NCBI RefSeq assembly: GCF_900625105.1
Contig: NZ_UYYD01000006.1
Location: 57,749 to 121,748, forward strand
DNA from: Agathobaculum sp. Marseille-P7918
GTDB taxonomy: Bacteria; Bacillota; Clostridia; Oscillospirales; Butyricicoccaceae
Direction: 5' to 3'
DNA length: 64,000 nt
In this document: positions 54,007 through 62,008 of the stretch, in pieces
How positions within the stretch are numbered: the first letter of the stretch is position 1
Layout: every line of letters begins with the position of its first letter
The notes under the pieces: model-generated
Databases searched by the model: none
Seen by the model: only the letters and a program-made list of their open reading frames with translations
What the model was told of the DNA's origin: nothing
Position numbers and translations under genes: made by a program

Positions 54007-54723
54007 ATGCTGCATGAGTTTTCCCGTGAAGAATTGCTGCTCGGCGCGCAGGCGCTGCACAAACTTGCTTCGTCGCACGTCGCGGTGTTCGGCATCGGCG
54101 GCGTCGGGTCGTTCGCCTGCGAGGCACTCGCCCGCGCGGGCGTCGGCGAACTGACGTTAATCGACAACGACACGGTTTCCCTGACCAACCGCAACCGTCA
54201 GCTGATCGCGCTAGCTTCCACGACCGGCCAGGCCAAGGTCGAGGTCATGCGCGCACGCATCGCGGACATTAACCCGCGCTGCACCGTACACGCACGTCAG
54301 GAGTTCTACACCCCGGACAGCACGCTCGATCTTGCGCAGTTCGACTATGTGATCGACGCGATCGACACGGTTACCGCAAAGCTGCACCTGATTACCGAAT
54401 GCGACCGGCTGGGCGTGCCGCTCATCTGCTCGATGGGCACGGGCAACAAGCTCGACCCGACCCGCTTTGAAGTTTCGGACATCTACAAAACCTCGGTCTG
54501 CCCGCTCGCGCGCGTCATCCGGCTGGAATGCAAAAAGCGCCGCATCCGCCGTCTCAAAGTCGTCTACTCCAAGGAAGAGCCGCGCACGCCCCTGCCCTCG
54601 GACGAGCAGAAAGGCACGGCGGGCCGCGCCGTCCCCGGCAGCGTGTCCTTTGTGCCGCCGGTCGCCGGCATGATTCTCGCGGGCGAAGTCATCAAGACAC
54701 TTGCCGCGCAGGCGCAGCCCTGA
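54007..54723 (+). CDS. tcdA: tRNA threonylcarbamoyladenosine dehydratase (TcdA)
   Basis: TcdA cyclises t6A37 of tRNA to ct6A in an ATP-dependent step. The 238-residue product has the ThiF/E1-like nucleotide loop VAVFGIGGVGSFACEALARAG (residues 25-45), IDNDTVSLTNRNRQL, and YVIDAIDTVTAKLHLI. A C-terminal part follows with KTSVCPLARVIR and FVPPVAGMILAGEVIK. These features match TcdA (CsdL) rather than ThiF or MoeB, which carry additional Cys motifs. Together with tsaE and tsaB it makes a t6A modification cluster. Confidence 0.92.
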   Translation: MLHEFSREELLLGAQALHKLASSHVAVFGIGGVGSFACEALARAGVGELTLIDNDTVSLTNRNRQLIALASTTGQAKVEVMRARIADINPRCTVHARQEFYTPDSTLDLAQFDYVIDAIDTVTAKLHLITECDRLGVPLICSMGTGNKLDPTRFEVSDIYKTSVCPLARVIRLECKKRRIRRLKVVYSKEEPRTPLPSDEQKGTAGRAVPGSVSFVPPVAGMILAGEVIKTLAAQAQP

Positions 54724-54732
54724 GGGCGCACC

Positions 54733-54761
54733 TTGCCATTTGCCCGCTTCCGTGATATGAT
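54733..54761 (+). promoter_or_regulatory. Promoter of tsaE-tsaB
   Basis: TTGCCA (54733-54738) and TATGAT (54756-54761) are 17 bases apart, 31 bases before the tsaE start. Confidence 0.6.
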
Positions 54762-54792
54762 AAAGCCAGAATCCACAAGAAAAGGTGTTCAA

Positions 54793-55218
54793 ATGGAATA
54801 TATCACCCACTCGCCCGAGGAGACCGAAGCCTTGGGCGCGGACTATGCCGCGTCGCTGCATCCGGGCGACGTTGTCGCCTTTTCCGGCGACCTCGGCGCA
54901 GGCAAAACCGCGTTCACCCGCGGCGTGCTGCGTGGCCTCGGCTATACCGGACGCGTCACCAGCCCGACCTTTGCCATCGCCAATGAATATGACACCCCCG
55001 GCGGCCGTGTGGCACATTTTGACCTGTACCGCATTCTGGACAGCGAAGCGCTGTTCGAAATCGGCTTCGAGGAATATCTGGACGGCAGCCGGATCGTTCT
55101 GATCGAATGGAGCGAAAACGCGGCCGATATCCTGCCGCCGCAGTACAAAACCGTGCACATTGCCTACGGCAGCCAGCCGGACGACCGGTTCATCACCACC
55201 GGGGAGGTGAACGCATGA
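54793..55218 (+). CDS. tsaE: tRNA t6A synthesis ATPase TsaE
   Basis: TsaE is the small ATPase of the TsaBDE complex that makes t6A37. The 141-residue product has Walker A in FSGDLGAGKTAFTRGVL (about residues 35-51), SPTFAIANEY, and the conserved HFDLYRI and LIEWSENAADILP. The ATG at 54793 has AAAAGG upstream. It overlaps tsaB by 4 bases. Confidence 0.95.
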   Translation: MEYITHSPEETEALGADYAASLHPGDVVAFSGDLGAGKTAFTRGVLRGLGYTGRVTSPTFAIANEYDTPGGRVAHFDLYRILDSEALFEIGFEEYLDGSRIVLIEWSENAADILPPQYKTVHIAYGSQPDDRFITTGEVNA

Positions 55219-55922
55219 AAATTCTTTCCCTTGAGTCCTCCGCCATCAGCGCGTCCGTCGCCCTGACCGAGGACGAAAAACTGATTGCCCAATCCTTTCA
55301 AAACTGCGGCCTGACCCACTCGCGCACCCTGCTGCCGATGGCGGAAAGCCTGCTGCAAAACTGCGGCGTAACGCTCGGCGACGTGGACGCCATTGCGGTG
55401 GCGCACGGTCCGGGCTCGTTCACCGGCGTGCGCATCGGCGTGGCGACGGTCAAAGGGCTGGCGCTCGGCGCGGACAAGCCGTGCATCGGCGTTTCCACGC
55501 TGGAAGCGATGGCACACGGTGCGCGTGCGCTCGGCGGCCGGCTGTGCTGCGTGATGGACGCGCGTGCCGGACAAGTTTATAACGCGCTGTTTGCCATCGA
55601 AAACGGCAGCGTACAGCGTCTGTGCGACGACCGCGCCATCAAGCTGACCGACCTTGCCGAAGAAATCGGCACGACGCCGTATTTTCTGGTTGGAGACGGG
55701 GCCGAACTATGTTATAATACCATTAGGGAGAAATGTACCGGCCTGCGTCTTGCACCGCCCGAGCTGCGTTACCCCACCGGCTACGGTGTGGCCGCTGCCG
55801 CTCTGCCGTTATTACAGGCAGGTAAAGCCTGCTCCCCGCAGGAGTTGGACGCCTTTTACCTGCGCCGTCCGCAGGCCGAACGCGAACGTATGAAACGGCT
55901 TTCCGGCGAGGCATCAAACTAA
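55215..55922 (+). CDS. tsaB: tRNA t6A synthesis protein TsaB
   Basis: TsaB is the non-catalytic partner that holds TsaD in the t6A complex. The 235-residue product has the ASKHA-like start ILSLESSAISASVALTEDEK and the conserved AHGPGSFTGVRIGVATVKGL, followed by VSTLEAMAHGA and VMDARAGQVYNALF. It lacks the metal-binding histidines of TsaD, as expected. GGGGAGGTG precedes the ATG at 55215. A possible promoter for upp lies inside its coding region. Confidence 0.95.
   Translation: MKILSLESSAISASVALTEDEKLIAQSFQNCGLTHSRTLLPMAESLLQNCGVTLGDVDAIAVAHGPGSFTGVRIGVATVKGLALGADKPCIGVSTLEAMAHGARALGGRLCCVMDARAGQVYNALFAIENGSVQRLCDDRAIKLTDLAEEIGTTPYFLVGDGAELCYNTIREKCTGLRLAPPELRYPTGYGVAAAALPLLQAGKACSPQELDAFYLRRPQAERERMKRLSGEASN
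55690..55718 (+). promoter_or_regulatory. Possible internal promoter inside tsaB for upp
   Basis: TTGGAG (55690-55695) and consensus TATAAT (55713-55718) are 17 bases apart within the tsaB coding sequence, about 225 bases before upp. Confidence 0.4.
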
Positions 55923-56573
<651 letters not shown>

Positions 56574-56583
56574 CAAGAGAACA

Positions 56584-56617
56584 AAAAAACGGTGCGGCGT
56601 TTCGCTGCACCGTTTTT
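56584..56617 (+). terminator. Terminator after upp
   Basis: AAAACGGTGC and GCACCGTTTTT form a stem around GGCGTTTCGCT, with a T-run, 15 bases before the ATG of the next gene. Some read-through is likely, because the next gene has no clear promoter of its own. Confidence 0.8.
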
Positions 56618-56632
56618 ACAGGAGTCAACTTC

Positions 56633-57193
56633 ATGGAAATTCAGCACTACGAAATGGAATCCGCGCGCTTGCGCTTCCGCCGCCTGCGCGCGGACGATTA
56701 TTCCCTTGTCGCACCGATTTTGCAGGACGCGGAGACGATGTACGCCTGGGAACACGGGTTCAGCTATGAGGAAGTGATCGACTGGATCGCGGACATGCTG
56801 CGCCGCTATCACGAGGACGGCTGCGGCTATTTTGCCGGGCTTGACCGCGAAACCGGCGAACTGGCTGCGCTGGCCGGCCCGCTGGTCGAACAGCTGGACG
56901 AGCAGACAACCGCGATCGGACTGGGCTGCATTGTGCGCCGCGATTTGTGGGGCCAGGGACTGGGCACAGAATGCGCCCGCGCCTCACTCGCGTTTGCTTT
57001 TGACAAGCTGAACGCCCCGCGTGTGCTCGCCCTGATCCGCCCGGAAAACGTCGCCTCGCTGCATGTGGCCGCGGCCTGCGGCATGCAACCGGTCGGCCAG
57101 ATCACAAAACGCCATCAGGGCAAGGACGTGCCGCATGTGGTATGCATGCTCGCGCGTGACGCCATGCAGCCCGCAGACGGCACGGCTGAGTGA
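56633..57193 (+). CDS. GNAT family N-acetyltransferase (RimJ/RimL-like)
   Basis: The 186-residue protein has a GNAT acetyl-CoA fold. LRFRRLRADDYSLVAPIL stands at the start, GCIVRRDLWGQGLGTECARASLAFAF is motif A with the Q/R-x-x-G-x-G/A pyrophosphate loop (WGQGLGTE), and RPENVASLHVAAACGMQPVG is motif B. The RimJ/RimL group acetylates proteins or small molecules; the substrate is unknown. AGGAG precedes the ATG. Confidence 0.9.
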   Translation: MEIQHYEMESARLRFRRLRADDYSLVAPILQDAETMYAWEHGFSYEEVIDWIADMLRRYHEDGCGYFAGLDRETGELAALAGPLVEQLDEQTTAIGLGCIVRRDLWGQGLGTECARASLAFAFDKLNAPRVLALIRPENVASLHVAAACGMQPVGQITKRHQGKDVPHVVCMLARDAMQPADGTAE

Positions 57194-57207
57194 TGCCAAT
57201 TGCAAAC

Positions 57208-57248
57208 AAAAACAGCGTCGGATCTTTTGAGATCTGACGCTGTTTTTT
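57208..57248. terminator. Bidirectional terminator between the GNAT gene and greA
   Basis: AAACAGCGTCGGATC (about 57210-57224) pairs with GATCTGACGCTGTTT (about 57231-57245) with one wobble. A-run and T-run flanks serve both converging genes. Confidence 0.88.
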
Positions 57249-57251
57249 TGT

Positions 57252-57749
57252 TCACAGAATGGAGCCGCTTCCGTCGTCCGCTTGTTTGCTGATCGAACGG
57301 ATGACCACTGTATAGGTATCGCCGTCCTCGGTCGTGACGGTCACATGGTCGCCCTGCTTTTTGCCGAGCACCGCCTTGCCCAGCGGTGCTTCCCGGCTGA
57401 TGCGCCCTTGCAGCGGGTCACAGCGCACGGTCGTGACCACCTGGATCGTCTCGGTTTCGTCGTCGTCCTCAAAGTACAGTTCGACCTTGTCGAACAGGCC
57501 GACTTCGTCCGCCGCTGCCTTGTCCTCAATCACATGCGCGGACTTGATCATGCGCTCCAGATACCGGATCCGGCTGCGGTTGCGGTTCTGCGCCTGCTTG
57601 GCCGCTTTGTACTCGAAGTTTTCGCTCAGGTCGCCGAAGGCGCGCGTGCGCTTGACCTCCTCGATCAGCTCGGGCATCAGTTCGAGCTTGCGGTGGTCAA
57701 GTTCCTTCTGCATCATCGCGATATCCTGTGCGGTCAGATCGTTATGCAT
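57252..57749 (-). CDS. greA: Transcription elongation factor GreA
   Basis: GreA rescues backtracked RNA polymerase by stimulating transcript cleavage. The 165-residue product has the N-terminal coiled coil with ELIEEVKRTRAFGDLSENFEYKAAK; the acidic tip DLSEN is the catalytic part. The C-terminal FKBP-like domain has ISREAPLGKAVLGKKQGDHVTV. Length and motifs are standard. Confidence 0.95.
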   Translation of the reverse strand: MHNDLTAQDIAMMQKELDHRKLELMPELIEEVKRTRAFGDLSENFEYKAAKQAQNRNRSRIRYLERMIKSAHVIEDKAAADEVGLFDKVELYFEDDDETETIQVVTTVRCDPLQGRISREAPLGKAVLGKKQGDHVTVTTEDGDTYTVVIRSISKQADDGSGSIL

Positions 57750-57786
57750 CCTGTTTCCTCTTTTCTCTCAACGCTTTTAGCGGGAC

Positions 57787-57815
57787 AAACAAAGGGCCGC
57801 TCTCAGCGGCCCTTC
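57787..57815 (-). terminator. Terminator after nrdG
   Basis: AAGGGCCGCT (57792-57801) and AGCGGCCCTT (57805-57814) form a perfect stem around CTC; TTTGTTTG follows on the minus strand. Confidence 0.82.
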
Positions 57816-57830
57816 GGTTTCGGTTCGCCT

Positions 57831-58343
57831 TTATCGGTACTGCTCCGCCCAGATCGGTGCGTTCGCCGCGAGCGACGCGGGCACATCCAGCACACGCTGG
57901 TTGGCGCTGCCGCGGAAGCGCAGCTCAATATTGCGCTCAGCCTCGATAAACGGCCCGTCCACCAGCAGATCCAGCTGCCCCAGCAGCTTTTGCACATACG
58001 GGTCGGGCAGCTCCATGAGCTGCTCAAACGTATATCCCGAATACGCCATCAAGTGCTTGCCCTTTGCCTTGAGTGCCACCGCCAGATGGTACAGCGGCTC
58101 GGGCTGGCAAAACGGCTCGCCGCCCGAAAAGGTCACGCCCTTGATCATCGGGTTGCGGCACATATCCTTGAGCAGCGTATCCAGATCCATGTCCTTGCCG
58201 CCTTCAAAATCATGCGTCTGCGGATTGTGACAGCCGGGACAATGGTGCGGACAGCCCTGGGTAAACAGCGTATAACGGAAGCCGGGGCCGTCCACAATGG
58301 ACTCCCCGACTGTACCCGCAATGCGTATGGTGCCTTCCATCAC
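57831..58343 (-). CDS. nrdG: Anaerobic ribonucleotide reductase activating protein
   Basis: NrdG is the radical-SAM enzyme that puts the glycyl radical on NrdD. The 170-residue product has the [4Fe-4S] motif CPHHCPGC (CxxxCxxC, about residues 31-38) in FTQGCPHHCPGCHNPQTHDF, and the SAM-binding GVTFSGGEPFCQ. The start is GTG at 58343 (GAGGAG at 8 bases) or ATG at 58340. It overlaps the stop of the 61-codon glycyl-radical mini-gene. Confidence 0.95.
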   Translation of the reverse strand: MMEGTIRIAGTVGESIVDGPGFRYTLFTQGCPHHCPGCHNPQTHDFEGGKDMDLDTLLKDMCRNPMIKGVTFSGGEPFCQPEPLYHLAVALKAKGKHLMAYSGYTFEQLMELPDPYVQKLLGQLDLLVDGPFIEAERNIELRFRGSANQRVLDVPASLAANAPIWAEQYR

Positions 58344-58525
58344 GCGGTGTGCTCCTCTTCCATCGAGCAGCAGGAAACCGTGTGCTTGACGCGGTCATGC
58401 TCCTCTGCGCGCTTGGCATTGTTGAAACGGTCGAGCGTGCCGACCAGATAGCCCGTAATACGGCGGATGCGCTCAAAGCCCACGCCTTCACCGATTAACT
58501 GCTCCTGCATTTCCTTGTTTTCCAT
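58340..58525 (-). CDS. Small stand-alone NrdD glycyl-radical domain
   Basis: This 61-residue gene lies between nrdD and nrdG. It contains the glycyl-radical signature RRITGYLVGTLDRFNNAKR followed by a DRVKH-type tail. This corresponds to the C-terminal end of canonical NrdD (in E. coli the RVCGYL ... EEVKRRVKH region). It has its own ATG (58525) and an AAAGGA site, 19 bases after the nrdD stop, and is in another frame than nrdD. It could complete the NrdD active site as a second chain or act like YfiD, which repairs oxygen-cleaved glycyl-radical enzymes. A sequencing frameshift is less likely, because the nrdD frame ends with extra unrelated sequence. Confidence 0.8.
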   Translation of the reverse strand: MENKEMQEQLIGEGVGFERIRRITGYLVGTLDRFNNAKRAEEHDRVKHTVSCCSMEEEHTA

Positions 58526-58544
58526 TATCAAAACGCTTCCTTTC

Positions 58545-60878
58545 TCATTCCTTGACAACTTGCAATGTATTGGGCAGACGGTCGGCCTCTTCGGCGGGAT
58601 CGCCGTGATAGCCCAGCGTCATACTGTTCAGATGTTTATAGAGCCCCAGCTTCTGCAGCTTGGACAGCGGCACGCCTTCGCCCTCGTGCCGGCCGCAGCG
58701 CGGACAGGTTTCGCCGATGATGCCGGTGTAACCGCAGACCGGATCGCGGTCGATCGGATGGTTGATCGCGCCGTAGCCGATGCCGGCTTCCTTCATCGCG
58801 CGGACCACCGCTTCAAACGCCTCGAGGTTCTGCGTCGGGTCGCCGTCCAACTCGATGTAGCTGATATGACCGCCGTTGGTCAGTTCGTGATACGGCGCTT
58901 CACGCGCGATCTTGTCAAACGCGGAAATCGGATAATACACCGGGATATGGAACGAATTGGTGTAGTAATCGCGGTCGGTCACGCCTTCGATACGGCCGTA
59001 TTTCTCGCGGTCGATCTTGACGAAGCGGCCGGACAGGCCTTCCGCCGGGGTCGCGATGAGCGAGAAGTTCAGGCCGTACTTTTCGCTGGCCTGATCCATG
59101 CGCTCGCGCATGTGGCCGACGATCTCAAGGCCGAGGTTCTGTGCCTCGTCGCTCTCGCCGTGGTGCTTGCCGATCAGCGCCTTAAGCGTTTCAGCAAGGC
59201 CGATGAAGCCCAGCGTCAGCGTGCCGTGCTTGAGCACTTCGCCGACCGTATCATCCGGGCCGAGCTTTTCCGAGTCGATCCACACGCCCTCGCCCATCAG
59301 GAACGGATAATTGCGCACCTTCTTGGCCGACTGGATGCGGAAACGGGCCAGCAGCTGATCGATGACCAGATCGATCTTGCGGTCCAGATCTTCAAAGAAC
59401 CAATCGATATCGCCGTGACTGCGAATCGCAATGCGCGGCAGGTTGATCGAAGTAAACGACAGGTTGCCGCGGCCGTTGACGATCTCGCGGGTCGGGTCGT
59501 AATGATTGCCGATGACGCGCGTGCGGCAGCCCATATAGGCACATTCGGTTTCCGGATGGCCGGGCTTGTAATACTGCTTGTTGAACGGCGCATCGAGGAA
59601 GGAGAAGTTCGGGAACATGCGCTTGGCCGACACGCGGCAGGCCAGCTTGAACAGGTCGTAGTTCGGCTCCCCTTCGTTATAGTTGACGCCTTCCTTGACC
59701 TTGAAAATGTGGATCGGGAAAATCGGCGTCTCCCCGTTGCCCAGACCGGCTTCGGTGGCAAGCAGCAGCTGCTCGATCACCAGACGGCCTTCCGGCGACG
59801 TATCCGTGCCGTAATTGAGCGACGAGAACGGGATCTGCGCGCCCGCACGCGAATGCATGGTGTTCAGGTTATGTACCAGTGCTTCCATCGCCTGATAAGC
59901 GCTCTTGCGCGTTTCCTTGTCCGCATACTTGCGGGCGAAGCGCAGGCATTTCTGCACCGCCTGCTCGTCCAGCTTTTCGCCGAGTGCCTTGGCCATCGCC
60001 TCGTCGTAGCCGTTGTCGCCCGCGAGGCACGCCCACTTGCCGGTCTCCTGCTCCACGCGCTCGGTCAGCGCCTGTGCGTCCACCTCGTTGTTTTCGTCCG
60101 CGCCGAACACCTCGAGCGCCTTGGCCAGATTGCTGCGGAACAGCTTGCGGAAGGTCTTGCGGATGCCGGGCGCCATCGAATAATCGAAGTTCGGCACCGA
60201 CTGGCCGCCGTGCTGGTCGTTCTGGTTGGACTGGATGGCGATGCACGCCAGCGCCGCGTACGAACGGATGTCGTTCGGCTCACGCAGGAAACCGTGTCCG
60301 GTGGAAAAACCGCCCTGAAACAGCTTGAGCAAGTCGATCTGGCAGCAGGTCGTCGTCAGCGTCAGGAAGTCCAAATCGTGGATGTGGATATCACCCTCGC
60401 GGTGCGCCTTGGCATGCGCCGGATCGAGGATGAACATTTCGTAAAACTGCTTGGCACCTTCCGAACCATACTTGAGCATGGTGCCCATCGCGGTGTCGCC
60501 GTCGATGTTGGCGTTCTCACGCTTGACGTCGTTTTCCAGCGAGGACTGGAAGGTCAGATCCTCGTACACCTTCATCAGCTTGGTGTTCATCTCACGCACG
60601 CGGGTGCGCTCGTTGCGATAGAGGATGTACTTTTTCGCCGTGCGGGCATGGCCGCTTTCGATCAGGACCTTCTCTACTGTATCTTGTATCTGCTCCACCG
60701 TCGGAATCTGGTCTCCGGCGGCCGCTTCCAGCACTTTTTCCACCTGTTCAGCAAGACCGCGCGCCATCTCGTAATCCTGCCCGCCGGAAGCCTGCGCCGC
60801 GCTGAAAATCGCAGCCGCAATCTTCTCGATTTCAAAGGGCGCTTTACGCCCATCGCGTTTGACGATCTGCTGAATCAT
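58545..60878 (-). CDS. nrdD: Anaerobic ribonucleoside-triphosphate reductase, large chain without canonical glycyl-radical tail
   Basis: NrdD reduces ribonucleoside triphosphates to dNTPs without oxygen. The 777-residue chain begins with an ATP-cone allosteric domain (IVKRDGRKAPFEIEKIAAAI, residues about 3-95). The ten-stranded barrel core follows, with HIHDLDFLTLTTTCCQIDL and MGCRTRVIGNHYDP. The zinc site includes CGYTGIIGETCPRCGRHEG near the end. Instead of the RVxGYL tail it ends in about 45 residues containing MTLGYHGDPAEEADRLPN, which only loosely resembles the glycyl loop. The consensus motif sits in the next small gene. The ATG at 60878 has GAGGGA at 9 bases. Confidence 0.92.
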   Translation of the reverse strand: MIQQIVKRDGRKAPFEIEKIAAAIFSAAQASGGQDYEMARGLAEQVEKVLEAAAGDQIPTVEQIQDTVEKVLIESGHARTAKKYILYRNERTRVREMNTKLMKVYEDLTFQSSLENDVKRENANIDGDTAMGTMLKYGSEGAKQFYEMFILDPAHAKAHREGDIHIHDLDFLTLTTTCCQIDLLKLFQGGFSTGHGFLREPNDIRSYAALACIAIQSNQNDQHGGQSVPNFDYSMAPGIRKTFRKLFRSNLAKALEVFGADENNEVDAQALTERVEQETGKWACLAGDNGYDEAMAKALGEKLDEQAVQKCLRFARKYADKETRKSAYQAMEALVHNLNTMHSRAGAQIPFSSLNYGTDTSPEGRLVIEQLLLATEAGLGNGETPIFPIHIFKVKEGVNYNEGEPNYDLFKLACRVSAKRMFPNFSFLDAPFNKQYYKPGHPETECAYMGCRTRVIGNHYDPTREIVNGRGNLSFTSINLPRIAIRSHGDIDWFFEDLDRKIDLVIDQLLARFRIQSAKKVRNYPFLMGEGVWIDSEKLGPDDTVGEVLKHGTLTLGFIGLAETLKALIGKHHGESDEAQNLGLEIVGHMRERMDQASEKYGLNFSLIATPAEGLSGRFVKIDREKYGRIEGVTDRDYYTNSFHIPVYYPISAFDKIAREAPYHELTNGGHISYIELDGDPTQNLEAFEAVVRAMKEAGIGYGAINHPIDRDPVCGYTGIIGETCPRCGRHEGEGVPLSKLQKLGLYKHLNSMTLGYHGDPAEEADRLPNTLQVVKE

Positions 60879-60952
60879 AAATCCGTGTCCCTCTCTCATG
60901 CAAAGACCGCCTTGCGGCGATCACAAAATTTCGTAGTTTCCTTTGAATTTTC

Positions 60953-60986
60953 GCACCATATCTTGTGCCTGTGCTATATATTTTAC
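60953..60986 (-). promoter_or_regulatory. Two NrdR-like boxes at the nrdD promoter
   Basis: GCACCATATCTTGTGC (60953-60968) and GTGCTATATATTTTAC (60971-60986) resemble the NrdR palindrome (acaCwATATaTwGtgt). The second covers the -10 element and the first lies just downstream, the placement expected for repression. Their centres are about 18 bases apart, less than the usual three helical turns. Confidence 0.6.
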
Positions 60987-61008
60987 CGCTACCGCACCGC
61001 TCTGTCAA
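60980..61008 (-). promoter_or_regulatory. Sigma-A promoter of the nrdD operon
   Basis: TTGACA (61003-61008, perfect) and TAAAAT (60980-60985) on the minus strand are 17 bases apart. Confidence 0.78.
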
Positions 61009-61089
61009 GGGGAATCCGGCTTTTTGGAATAATTGATGGAATCCGCACATTTTTCTTGTCGGATTCTCTGAAATTTTTATTTTTTCGCC

Positions 61090-61172
61090 TGTGGACAGTG
61101 TGCAAAAGGGGTTGTGGATAAGCATTTCGCTGTGGAAAAACCTGTGCTTATCCTGTTGACGGCTGTGGAAAA
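61090..61172. promoter_or_regulatory. Cluster of DnaA boxes upstream of nrdD
   Basis: The plus strand reads TGTGGACAG (61090-61098), TGTGGATAA (61113-61121, perfect DnaA box), TGTGGAAAA (61131-61139) and TGTGGAAAA (61164-61172). A partial inverse box is TTATCC at 61148. Four in one orientation within 83 bases next to an AT-rich run (61066-61086) is a DnaA-binding cluster by sequence. Regulation of dNTP synthesis is the likely role; an origin is less likely because no dnaA, dnaN or rpmH is near. Confidence 0.65.
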
Positions 61173-61198
61173 ACTGTCTTGACCCGCTGACAGACCAA

Positions 61199-61214
61199 AC
61201 ACAATATATTGTGT
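61199..61214. promoter_or_regulatory. Perfect NrdR box
   Basis: ACACAATATATTGTGT is an exact 16-bp palindrome that fits the NrdR consensus completely. It lies about 215 bases upstream of the other two boxes, beyond the DnaA cluster. Confidence 0.75.
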
Positions 61215-61244
61215 CATCCGTTTTTACACCTCCCCGCCTGCAAA

Positions 61245-61283
61245 CACAAAAAAGCAGGCCGCAGCAATGCTGCGGCCTGCCAA
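61245..61283 (-). terminator. Terminator after the PII-like gene
   Basis: GCAGGCCGCAG (61254-61264) pairs with CTGCGGCCTGC (61270-61280); on the minus strand TTTTTTGTGTTT follows. Confidence 0.88.
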
Positions 61284-61303
61284 TCCATGCCATCTGCTGT
61301 GCC

Positions 61304-62008
61304 TCAGTCCGCCAGGCCAATGGCGCTCGACAGCGGGACAGAGAGCACCAGTCCGTGGCTGCGCGTGTTCATGCCGACCGCCTTCATCAGCGCCGTCATG
61401 ATCTCCTGCCGCTCCTCGCTGCGCACGATCAGGAACACGATCTCCTTTTCGGCCTGAATCTCGATCCCGAAGAACCGCTTCACTTCATCTTCCGCGATCC
61501 CGCGCGCCGCAATCACCGTGCCGCCGCGTGCGCCCGCTTTGCGCGCCGCATCCATGGCGACGTTGGTATAGCCGCGCTCCATCACAACCACGACTGCGTC
61601 CAGTCCGCAGGCCCGTTCCGGCTTATTCATGCTCTCCGCCTCCTCTTTTTCCACATCCGATTCCGTCAGCAGCCGATGCCAGCGCACGCCGATCCCGTTG
61701 ATCGGCACCGTAAAGGCAATACCCCGGCCCGGATACCGCATTTGCAGCTCATGGCCCAGTTTTTCCAGCAGCAGCCGCGCCCGCGCCTGATCGGTCAGGC
61801 AGATGACGATTGCCTTTGCCGTTTCGCCGATGCCGAGCAGGTCGAGCATTTCGGTTTTTGCCGTGCCATGCGCCATGCAGACAAAGTCCACCAGCACATG
61901 GGTATCCCGGTACAGGCGGAGCACTTTTTCGCTCTGCGACACATCGACCACAGAAACCACCAGCTCCACCGCACTGCGTGCCGCCATCTGGGGCTGATAT
62001 TCACGCAT
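61304..62008 (-). CDS. Tandem PII-like signalling protein
   Basis: The 234-residue protein contains two successive PII-like ferredoxin folds (about residues 15-112 and 132-232). Each follows the same plan: a first strand (ELVVSVVDV; AVVVVMERG), a helix, a G-rich turn with a mobile loop, an acidic helix, and a last strand ending in FTVPINGIG or LSVPLSSAIG. PII-like proteins sense nucleotides or metabolites and bind membrane transporters. It overlaps the DUF1538 gene by 8 bases, so the two are surely coupled. Ligand and effect are unknown. AGAGGAGG precedes the ATG at 62008. Confidence 0.82.
   Translation of the reverse strand: MREYQPQMAARSAVELVVSVVDVSQSEKVLRLYRDTHVLVDFVCMAHGTAKTEMLDLLGIGETAKAIVICLTDQARARLLLEKLGHELQMRYPGRGIAFTVPINGIGVRWHRLLTESDVEKEEAESMNKPERACGLDAVVVVMERGYTNVAMDAARKAGARGGTVIAARGIAEDEVKRFFGIEIQAEKEIVFLIVRSEERQEIMTALMKAVGMNTRSHGLVLSVPLSSAIGLAD

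Noticed and set aside
53669..54127. Open frames of about 150 codons across the terminator and the palindromes after tRNA-Gly
   Set aside because: They read through a terminator and perfect palindromes and overlap tcdA antisense; no ribosome binding site or protein family is recognisable.
58545..58640. MTLGYHGDP in the NrdD tail as the true glycyl-radical loop
   Set aside because: It keeps only GYxGxP and lacks the Arg-Val/Ile-x-Gly-Tyr-Leu and RVKH context that the adjacent small gene has in full. It is kept as an alternative in the finding.
61066..61172. Chromosomal replication origin at the DnaA-box cluster
   Set aside because: DnaA boxes and an AT-rich run are present, but dnaA, dnaN, recF and rpmH are absent. 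The boxes sit in the upstream region of nrdD, so a regulatory role is simpler.
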